From: a virus
Virus record (IMG/VR): IMGVR_UViG_3300030390_000633
Coordinates: 1-28,467 of that record
Reading direction: 5' to 3' (one strand)
DNA length: 28,467 nt
The notes beneath the pieces were generated by a model. That model was not told where the DNA came from. It did no database searches and was given only the letters and a program-made list of their open reading frames with translations. Below, one piece after another: positions 22,560 to 28,467 of the stretch. Position numbers and translations under genes: made by a program. The number at the start of each line of letters is the position of its first letter. The first letter of the stretch is position 1.

Positions 22560-22900
22560 TATTTACCTTTCCTTATTATCATATTACCAGAATCGTCAAA
22601 CCATTCTTCTACTTTTAATCTATCTTCTCCATCATCTAAACAATGATGTTTACACACATCAGGTATCTTATCTAAATCACCTGTTGATAATGTTTCATAA
22701 AACTGTGTCCATTCATTAGTAGTTATAATATCTCTTAAACTCTCATTTTCGGATATAACACTTACATTCAATAACTTTTTAATTTCAGGATATTGTATCC
22801 ATTTAGGAGTATCAATATAACAACAAGGTAATAGACGACCTCTATTATCTACAGCAATCTGTGTAGTAGATGTCATACATTTAGGTCTAAACTTTTGCAT
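22559..22900 (-). CDS. Stand-alone SPASM/twitch-like Cys-cluster protein, partner of radical SAM 1 (113 aa)
   Basis: The cysteine pattern is C8-x17-C26-C27-x55-C83-x3-C87. The context QIAVDNRGRLLPCCYID matches the 'GxxxPCC' strand of SPASM/twitch auxiliary iron-sulphur domains, and SLRDIITTNEWTQFYETL matches the helix that follows in such proteins. Normally this domain is the C-terminal (or N-terminal) part of a radical SAM enzyme; here it is a separate gene immediately downstream of a radical SAM core, overlapping it by 14 nt. It likely binds a 4Fe-4S cluster and works in trans with the core. No clear ribosome-binding site is seen, so coupling is probable. Confidence 0.7.
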   Translation of the reverse strand: MQKFRPKCMTSTTQIAVDNRGRLLPCCYIDTPKWIQYPEIKKLLNVSVISENESLRDIITTNEWTQFYETLSTGDLDKIPDVCKHHCLDDGEDRLKVEEWFDDSGNMIIRKGK

Positions 22901-23594
22901 TATATTGATTCGACCATATTCTATAATTTTTATTTAGTGGCATTAACGGATCGTCCTCAGAAAACCACTTTGATGAATAGTTTAGATTAAAATGAATATT
23001 ATTATCTTGCGCTAGTTTTTTTGCTTCATCTATATCGTTTTCATTATATCTAAATATGATATACTGCCAAACAGGTGTAATGTTTAAATACTTTTTTGAC
23101 TCGATCATTATATCAAATAGTTTTTCACCATCTTGGTTAGTTCTATACTTGTGACTATCTTTAGGTAGACCATCAATACCAAATACCCATTTTAAATCAG
23201 TATGTGCTTTGAATGCTTCTATATACCACTCTTTAGATTTTAAAGATGAAGCGTTATGTATTGTACCACCAACGTTTTTACTTCTACATAATCGTAATAT
23301 GTCAATAAAGTTTTTATTATGAACAGGATCAGATAATTGTCCACAAAAATTTATTGTCTGGAACATATCCGTTATTTTATCAAAGTCTTCTACTGTTAAA
23401 TCATGTCCAGGTATTTCTTTATTATCATCAAAGTATGTTTGTCGTTGACACCTTGAACATTCTAGTCCACATCTTGCTGATAGATCAACATTTACACCAG
23501 TGTTTTCACCATCATCTCTTAAAAAAAATTGTTTGCTGTGATAAGAAGATAAAAATGGTTTTATCTCATTTACAAAGTTACTATTATCATACAT
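22887..23594 (-). CDS. Radical SAM enzyme 1, core domain only (235 aa)
   Basis: The start is the ATG at 23594, which overlaps the upstream stop in TAATG; an earlier TTG is less likely. The cluster motif is C42-x3-C46-x2-C49 (ARCGLECSRCQR), the canonical CxxxCxxC that binds the 4Fe-4S cluster and SAM. A FCGQLSDPVHN block at about 83-93 stands where GGEP is found in classical members. FGIDGLPKDSHKYRTNQDG and PVWQYIIFRYNEND follow and are nearly repeated in the second radical SAM enzyme at 27076-27783. There is no auxiliary cluster in this chain; that domain is encoded by the next gene. The reaction is not predictable from sequence. Confidence 0.85.
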   Translation of the reverse strand: MYDNSNFVNEIKPFLSSYHSKQFFLRDDGENTGVNVDLSARCGLECSRCQRQTYFDDNKEIPGHDLTVEDFDKITDMFQTINFCGQLSDPVHNKNFIDILRLCRSKNVGGTIHNASSLKSKEWYIEAFKAHTDLKWVFGIDGLPKDSHKYRTNQDGEKLFDIMIESKKYLNITPVWQYIIFRYNENDIDEAKKLAQDNNIHFNLNYSSKWFSEDDPLMPLNKNYRIWSNQYNAKV

Positions 23595-26494
23595 TATTTT
23601 CTTATTATCCAATCATTTATAACAAGTAAGTCTAACTCTGTTTTCTTAAATGTTTTTATAGCTTGTTCAGGTGTTTCTACAATAGGTTCCTGACAATTAA
23701 AACTTGTATTCAATAACATAGGTATACCTGTAATCTTATAAAACTCATTTATAATATTGTAAAACTTTTCGTTAAACTCTTTATTAACAGTTTGTATTCT
23801 AGCAGTATTATCTAAATGAGTTATTCCAGGTACCTTGTCTGATTTAACTTGACATATTCTACTCATATAAGGACTAGGTCCTCCTCTTGTATCAAAGTAA
23901 TCTTTGTAATGTTCTTCTAATACAGCAGGTGCGAATGGTCTAAAGTCTTCTCTCATTTTAATTGTACGGTTAATAATATTTTTGATATCAGGATTACGAG
24001 GGTCTGCTAATATACTTCTATTACCTAATGCTCGATTACCACTTTCTGATTTACCTTGAAACCAACCCACTATCTTACCATCGGCGATTGCTTGAGCGAC
24101 TTCTTTGTAATTAACTTTTTCTTTCCCAACATAATCATACTCTTTACCAGCAAATGTTTCAGCCACATGTATATTGTTATTCAAAGTATAATCAGCATGT
24201 TGATACGCCCCTATGGCCTGTCCCTCGTCTCCTATTGCCGGTGGAACATGAACATTAGTATAGTGTTTAGTAAATTCTTCATTCATATAACCATTGTATG
24301 CCACACCACCTGCGATACATAGATTATCACAAGACTTTAATGGATAAACAAACTCTTTTATCTTATCCATTGTAAATTTCTGTAGAGTAAACGCCAAGTC
24401 ATTTATACTATCTAATTTTATACGTTGAAAATGTTTTTGTTTCTTTTCTGTAATAGGTCCGTCTAATATAGTTTCAAATGTATCATAATAATATTGACTG
24501 TATTTTCCATATGCCACAAGTCCCATTAATTTACTAGCGCCTAGTGTTCCAAATCCTGTTAAGTTAGACATATGATTCCATAACCAACCAATTGGTAACT
24601 TATCTGATAGATCAATTAAGTTCTGGTCTTTATCAAAGAATACACATCTGTATTTTGACCCGATACCATCTATCGCTAGTATATCTGATTGTTTATAGCC
24701 TGAATTAAGAAAGGCATATGCGGCGTGTGATTGATGATGGTCTATAAAGTACATATCATCTTTGAAGTAATGGTCCCACAATTTTTTAGGTTCATAATCA
24801 AATATATCTTGTGGTAATATATCTTTACAATTTCTAATACCACCATATGTGTAAGTGAATGCTAGAACGCCATTTGTTCCATCTCGTTCTTGTTTATCCC
24901 AATACTTTCGCATAAACTCATTATTTAAACGATAGTCTGCTGGATTTAATATATCTGATTGGTGAGCATACGCCTCAGCGTGATAAGGTAAATTATGTTT
25001 AAATCTAGTTTCTCTTTCTCTTTGATCGTGCCATACACCATCATATGCGTTATGATCATGTAAGTTTAATGCTACTGAATATATTTTCTTCACTCTTTTT
25101 TCCTCATTATATTTTTTCAATTCAGGATACACATCAAATAGATCCATTTCCCATTTAGTACCTTTGTAGTATTTATCCAATGCTAATAAGTAGTCTATTG
25201 TGTCCAAATAAGATAATCCGTTATTGTCTTCTTTTAATACATTTTGTATATCAGGAAAGTTAGTATACTTTGGGATAAGTTCTTTTTTTATTTCATCAGG
25301 TAAAACATTAGCACATAACTTTGCTGGCCCTCTTATGTTGGACCAATTAATCTGGTCAAATAATTCAGAGTTATTATCAAACCATTCTATAAGTTCATAA
25401 AATCTTAAAACGCTAAGAAAAGATATAGTACCATTTACATTTATAGTCACATTAGGATATTTTTTTATTTCTTTAATATTATTAACTATGTCTTCCCAAT
25501 TTGATCTACGTCTAATATATTCATCAGCTTTACCAATACTATCAAGTGACACTGTAAGTTCAAATTTTCTAAAATGTTTAGTATAGTCGGTAATCTTATA
25601 TTTACCGTGTCCCATGACAGACATATTTGTTTGAAATTTTACTTGCATTCGTTTAGAATAGCCTGTCTCTATCATAGCGTCAAGTAGTTTATAATATTGT
25701 TTCATAACTAGTGGTTCTCCACCAATTAACTTAACATTCCAAATGTAAGGAGCAAAGTCTGCTATCTGATCAATGACAGATTGTAGAGGTGCGCCTTTCA
25801 TCTGATTAACTTTAGTCTTGTTACCGTTTTCAATACCATACTTGTTAAACGCTGTTTGATCTTTCAGTTCATCAGAATTCATAGTTTGAGTTCTCATAGA
25901 AGAATCATAAGTATGACACATAAAACAATCTAAATTACATTGATTACCAAATGCTTTAATCTGTACTTCAAAAATTTTATGTTCTATATGACCTTTACCT
26001 GTTGCTTTATATTTCAATATAGCCTCACGCTGTAAATTCCAAAAACTAGGAACGTTACTTAAAATTTTAAGAGAAGCCACCCTCCTTGATCTACCATATA
26101 GTTTTTCTTGTTTGATACATGACTCACATGATTTTTTTGTTAATTCTAAATCCGAATCTGGCGATAACATTTCGTCCCGAAGTTGATTTAGTTTAGGGTC
26201 ATTTTCAAACCAATCTTTTATTGAAGTGTCTCTTATATTTGCTCCAAACTGCTTTGTGTCAGCCCAAGAGCAGGGTGCGTAATCACCTGGAACATCAGTA
26301 TATAATACTTGAAAGGGAGCATTACAAAAATAAATTTCTTCATTTTTAATTTGTTTTTCTAATTCAGTTTTACCTACTTCTGGATTATGAAACCAAGTGC
26401 TGGTATCTACGCTACCCCCACCTTTAAAAACATCTCCAGGACCACCTTTAGTTAAATGAGCAGGAAGTTTTTTACCATTGTTATTCTTCGTCAT
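23594..26494 (-). CDS. Radical SAM-carbamoyltransferase fusion protein (966 aa)
   Basis: One uninterrupted frame holds two enzymes. Residues about 50-130 are an auxiliary Cys domain (C57-x17-C75, C123-x2-C126). Residues about 175-400 are a radical SAM core with C186-x3-C190-x2-C193 (CNLDCFMC), LIGGEP (256-261), and SLDSIGKADEYIRRR. After a linker, residues about 468-966 are a NodU/TobZ-type O-carbamoyltransferase with NLHDHNA at the start, HHQSHAA (586-592), CIAGGVAYNG (726-735), ESGNRALGNRSILADPR (817-833), REDFRPFAP (848-856) and LLNTSFNCQEPIVETP (927-942). The second half should carry carbamoyl-adenylate chemistry and O-carbamoylate an acceptor hydroxyl. Radical SAM and carbamoyl transfer are probably sequential on one substrate. 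The gene overlaps its neighbours by 14 nt upstream and 1 nt downstream. Confidence 0.9.
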   Translation of the reverse strand: MTKNNNGKKLPAHLTKGGPGDVFKGGGSVDTSTWFHNPEVGKTELEKQIKNEEIYFCNAPFQVLYTDVPGDYAPCSWADTKQFGANIRDTSIKDWFENDPKLNQLRDEMLSPDSDLELTKKSCESCIKQEKLYGRSRRVASLKILSNVPSFWNLQREAILKYKATGKGHIEHKIFEVQIKAFGNQCNLDCFMCHTYDSSMRTQTMNSDELKDQTAFNKYGIENGNKTKVNQMKGAPLQSVIDQIADFAPYIWNVKLIGGEPLVMKQYYKLLDAMIETGYSKRMQVKFQTNMSVMGHGKYKITDYTKHFRKFELTVSLDSIGKADEYIRRRSNWEDIVNNIKEIKKYPNVTINVNGTISFLSVLRFYELIEWFDNNSELFDQINWSNIRGPAKLCANVLPDEIKKELIPKYTNFPDIQNVLKEDNNGLSYLDTIDYLLALDKYYKGTKWEMDLFDVYPELKKYNEEKRVKKIYSVALNLHDHNAYDGVWHDQRERETRFKHNLPYHAEAYAHQSDILNPADYRLNNEFMRKYWDKQERDGTNGVLAFTYTYGGIRNCKDILPQDIFDYEPKKLWDHYFKDDMYFIDHHQSHAAYAFLNSGYKQSDILAIDGIGSKYRCVFFDKDQNLIDLSDKLPIGWLWNHMSNLTGFGTLGASKLMGLVAYGKYSQYYYDTFETILDGPITEKKQKHFQRIKLDSINDLAFTLQKFTMDKIKEFVYPLKSCDNLCIAGGVAYNGYMNEEFTKHYTNVHVPPAIGDEGQAIGAYQHADYTLNNNIHVAETFAGKEYDYVGKEKVNYKEVAQAIADGKIVGWFQGKSESGNRALGNRSILADPRNPDIKNIINRTIKMREDFRPFAPAVLEEHYKDYFDTRGGPSPYMSRICQVKSDKVPGITHLDNTARIQTVNKEFNEKFYNIINEFYKITGIPMLLNTSFNCQEPIVETPEQAIKTFKKTELDLLVINDWIIRK

Positions 26495-27095
26495 ATCTAT
26501 TAAATGAAAAATTCAATTGTTCAAATTTGTCTGTTAGTTGTATATCAAATGCGTTATGTTCTTTTATATGATCATATACTTGTTTAAATCCATTATATGC
26601 TTTTTCTGTTGAATTAACTCCTGGTTGTTCATATTCTGCACACATGGGTAAATGTATTATAGTTTGATATCCTATTTTTGACCAATGTACAGCACTAATT
26701 GGTTTTGCATTAATAACACAACCTCCCAATTCACACCCACCTATAATTATTTGTGTATCACTTGGTCTCGCATGCCAACCAATAGCTTGATGTACAAGAG
26801 AGTCTATATACGTAATCGTCATACTCTTTATCTCGTTGTATTCGCTTAATTGTACAACTTTAAACCCATAATGTGTTTTACACATTGTTAATATTGCGTC
26901 TAACTTTCGGTCATTACCTTTCTTCGTGTTTGTAACTATAATTAGTTTTTCTTTATCAATATTATTACCAAGTGCTAGTCTTTGTAGTTCTGAGTACCTT
27001 CTGTTATTTACATAATCATCACCAAGTAAAGGTGCCCCTATAAAGTCAATTAAAAGTACAACCGTTTTATGTTTTCTATTTTCGCTTTTTATCAT
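26481..27095 (-). CDS. Isochorismatase-like cysteine hydrolase, divergent (204 aa)
   Basis: The ATG at 27095 is preceded by AAGGA at 5 nt and is preferred over an upstream in-frame ATG at 27110. The first strand TVVLLIDFIGAPL resembles the isochorismatase-family strand with the catalytic Asp (IDF), and GGCELGGCVINAKPISA followed by GYQTIIHLPMCAEYEQPG resembles the nucleophile-elbow block with the catalytic Cys (GGCV) and the strand after it. A lysine-rich TNTKKG lies between. The usual substrate-lid motifs are not obvious, so the assignment is tentative. Such enzymes hydrolyse amides, ureas or vinyl ethers. Placed between two radical SAM genes, it may process a carbamoyl, ureido or amide intermediate. 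Confidence 0.5.
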   Translation of the reverse strand: MIKSENRKHKTVVLLIDFIGAPLLGDDYVNNRRYSELQRLALGNNIDKEKLIIVTNTKKGNDRKLDAILTMCKTHYGFKVVQLSEYNEIKSMTITYIDSLVHQAIGWHARPSDTQIIIGGCELGGCVINAKPISAVHWSKIGYQTIIHLPMCAEYEQPGVNSTEKAYNGFKQVYDHIKEHNAFDIQLTDKFEQLNFSFNRYDEE

Positions 27096-27783
27096 TAAGT
27101 TCCTTATCATTCATAAATATAGTTTCATGTAGTAATTGCTGAGATTTATCACGTCTGCCTTGTGTTCTATCTAAACTTAGGTTTTTCTTGGTAGGTCTTA
27201 AAGGATCATTTTCGCCCATCCACCTTGATGAATTGATTACTATAAACTTCACACCTATTTCAGTTGCCATATCTCTACATGCTTCAATATCATTTTCATT
27301 AAAATTAAATACAATGTATTGCCATATTGGTAGATTCTTTAAATACTTAACACTATCTTTCATTATATCAAATAATTTTATACCGTCCTGGTTAGTTCTA
27401 TACTTATGACTATCTTTAGGAAAACCATCAATACCAAACCACCATTGAGCTCTTGGATTTGCTTGAAAGGCTGTAGGATACCACTTCAAAGGTTTAGCAG
27501 CTGATGCGTGATGAATACTACATGTATGGTCTTTTCTTTCATATATCATTTTCAAAAATTCTGTAAATTTTGGGTGATGAACAGGGTCAGACACTTGACC
27601 ACAAAAATTTATATGATTAAAAAAGTCAAGCACCTTAGCAAAATCTTCAATAGATAAATCTTCACCAGGAACCTTTAGACCTTTACTTGTGAATGAAGTA
27701 TATCTTTGACACCTCATACACTCTAATGGACACCTATGTGTAATATCAATATTAATTCCTCGTCTCTTAAATAAAGTATTCAT
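27076..27783 (-). CDS. Radical SAM enzyme 2, core domain only (235 aa)
   Basis: A paralogue of the radical SAM gene at 22887-23594. It has C18-x3-C22-x2-C25 (HRCPLECMRCQR), FCGQVSDPVHH (60-70), FGIDGFPKDSHKYRTNQDG and PIWQYIVFNFNENDI in the same order, so the two enzymes probably use related substrates. Differences lie mostly at the N-terminus (this copy starts about 24 residues closer to the Cys motif) and after residue 190. Its C-terminus is Lys/Asp/Asn-rich and lacks the auxiliary cluster, which is in the gene upstream. It starts 1 nt after that gene's stop and overlaps the next by 20 nt. Confidence 0.85.
   Translation of the reverse strand: MNTLFKRRGINIDITHRCPLECMRCQRYTSFTSKGLKVPGEDLSIEDFAKVLDFFNHINFCGQVSDPVHHPKFTEFLKMIYERKDHTCSIHHASAAKPLKWYPTAFQANPRAQWWFGIDGFPKDSHKYRTNQDGIKLFDIMKDSVKYLKNLPIWQYIVFNFNENDIEACRDMATEIGVKFIVINSSRWMGENDPLRPTKKNLSLDRTQGRRDKSQQLLHETIFMNDKELNDKKRK
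27101..27105 (-). promoter_or_regulatory. Shine-Dalgarno AAGGA selecting the isochorismatase-like start
   Basis: AAGGA on the minus strand, 5 nt before the ATG at 27095. It lies inside the 3' end of the radical SAM 2 gene and supports the shorter of two in-frame starts. Confidence 0.55.
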
Positions 27784-27784
27784 T

Positions 27785-28135
27785 TTACGTATCTCTTACC
27801 CTTTTCTCAAAACCAGGTTCATATATTGTTTGTTTTTGAAACTTTGCTTCTTTTTTACATATTTTGTGACATTGAGGAAAACCTTTTCCATTTGCTAAAT
27901 CTTTATTAAAATCAATCCACTCTGGTTGTAATAGTATATCTTCTATACTATCATGGTCTTTAATATTACTAACTGATAATAGTTTTTGATATGCTGGATC
28001 CACTCTATTGTTTTGATTATCTAACCAACAACAAGGTATCAACTCACCTCTATTAGTAAAACCATAATTGTGTTGTCTTTGATCAAAACATTTTGGGTCT
28101 AACTCATTTATTTTTTCTTTATCTTCTTTATTCAT
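27785..28135 (-). CDS. Stand-alone SPASM/twitch-like Cys-cluster protein, partner of radical SAM 2 (116 aa)
   Basis: The ATG at 28135 is chosen: GAGG lies 6 nt upstream, and it overlaps the preceding stop; a longer frame would need a TTG ten codons earlier. The cysteines follow C16-x18-C35-C36-x52-C89-x3-C93, with YGFTNRGELIPCCWLDN and SIEDILLQPEWIDFNKDL as the equivalents of the paralogous gene at 22559-22900. It is therefore the auxiliary-cluster partner of radical SAM 2, encoded upstream of its core, whereas in pair 1 the order is reversed. Predicted to bind an iron-sulphur cluster and contact the core in trans. Confidence 0.7.
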   Translation of the reverse strand: MNKEDKEKINELDPKCFDQRQHNYGFTNRGELIPCCWLDNQNNRVDPAYQKLLSVSNIKDHDSIEDILLQPEWIDFNKDLANGKGFPQCHKICKKEAKFQKQTIYEPGFEKRVRDT

Positions 28136-28467
28136 TGTCGTCCTCAAATGAAAAGATATCCTCAAAGGGTGGGCAAGTATCTTTTGCTAGATTTTCTTTT
28201 TGCATATTCTGCCATTTATATTTCTGTGCCTTACCTATTGTTTGTATTAGAAATGGGTGATATTTAACAAATTGAAAGTGCTCTGAATTATTCCATGGTT
28301 CTATCCAATGAGGAAAACAAGCATTATACGAAGTGTCCCAATTGTTATCTAAAACTGCTCCTGTAATACATTTAGCAAGCATTCCTACCTCTATACCCCA
28401 AGCTTCTCTTCCTTTTGGTATATAAGTCTCTCGTCCCATCTCCCATTGTGTACCTGTTTTAGCACAT
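28128..28467 (-). CDS. Hypothetical protein, 5'-truncated by the window edge
   Basis: The frame continues without a stop to the right end of the window (upstream codons read CAKTGTQWE before the ATG at 28439), so the real start is probably outside. Visible residues include GRETYIPKGREAWGIEVG, several tryptophans (WDTSYN, HWIEPWNN) and an acidic C-terminal tail FEDDNE. Aromatic-rich and soluble, with three scattered cysteines that form no recognisable motif. It overlaps the Cys-cluster gene by 8 nt, so it belongs to the same operon. I do not recognise the family. Confidence 0.6.
   Translation of the reverse strand, partial: CAKTGTQWEMGRETYIPKGREAWGIEVGMLAKCITGAVLDNNWDTSYNACFPHWIEPWNNSEHFQFVKYHPFLIQTIGKAQKYKWQNMQKENLAKDTCPPFEDIFSFEDDNE
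28142..28145 (-). promoter_or_regulatory. Shine-Dalgarno GAGG selecting the Cys-cluster start
   Basis: GAGG on the minus strand, 6 nt before the ATG at 28135. It favours this ATG over an upstream in-frame TTG at 28165. Confidence 0.55.

Noticed and set aside
23594-26494. Fusion gene as an assembly error joining two genes
   Set aside because: The frame is continuous over 2.9 kb, the linker shows no internal SD-plus-ATG at the domain border, and both domains keep complete motifs.
1-28467. Insertion sequences, CRISPR arrays, rRNA genes or integration genes
   Set aside because: No transposase or integrase motif, no regularly spaced direct repeats, and no rRNA-like sequence were seen on either strand.

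Overview
The window is a block of an AT-rich marine T4-like myovirus genome. The evidence is a run of T4-type baseplate genes (homologues of T4 gp25, gp6, gp7 and gp8 in T4 order), exact copies of the T4 late-promoter box TATAAATA, very tight gene packing with ATGA/TAATG overlaps, and the mix of structural and sugar-metabolism genes seen in cyanomyoviruses and pelagimyoviruses. The strong A+T bias and a phage tRNA-His with discriminator base A73 instead of C73 point to an alphaproteobacterial host, plausibly SAR11/Pelagibacter-like. This host call is an inference.

Layout. (1) 1-832, plus strand: the 3' end of an unrecognised gene, a short intergenic region with a late promoter, and a small basic ORF. 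(2) 834-3455, minus strand: tRNA-His, a signal-peptide-bearing serine hydrolase of the beta-lactamase/NylB superfamily, and a string of small membrane, zinc-finger-like and hypothetical genes. This island runs against the flanking late genes. (3) 3475-19682, plus strand: a candidate small lipoprotein, a Cys-rich mini-protein, small basic proteins, a PAAR spike-tip protein, baseplate wedge proteins gp25, gp6, gp7-like and gp8, a 2095-residue virion protein, a small coiled-coil protein, a fibre-like protein, an NDP-sugar epimerase-like SDR and a conserved hypothetical. (4) 19666-28467, minus strand, converging on and overlapping block 3: a tightly coupled operon read right to left. It holds a partial gene, a stand-alone Cys-cluster protein, radical SAM enzyme 2, an isochorismatase-like hydrolase, a 966-residue radical SAM-carbamoyltransferase fusion, radical SAM enzyme 1, a second stand-alone Cys-cluster protein, a putative SAM-dependent methyltransferase and three GT-A-like glycosyltransferases with DxD motifs.

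How it fits together. Block 3 builds the baseplate and proximal fibres late in infection; its exact late promoters sit so close to start codons that several mRNAs should be leaderless. Block 4 looks like a biosynthesis and transfer pathway: radical SAM chemistry, O-carbamoylation, methylation and glycosyl transfer. The likely target is a glycan, on the virion or on the host surface, or alternatively a hypermodified base or a small metabolite. Its product is unknown. It is the most novel part of the window, mainly because of the radical SAM-carbamoyltransferase fusion and two radical SAM enzymes whose auxiliary cysteine domains are encoded as separate genes.

Several starts were chosen by translational coupling or Shine-Dalgarno placement rather than maximum ORF length. 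Four ORFs too short for a standard ORF cut-off (677-832, 2270-2431, 3718-3858, 4108-4251) are included. No insertion sequence, CRISPR array or rRNA was seen, and no stretch longer than 300 bases lacks a gene.
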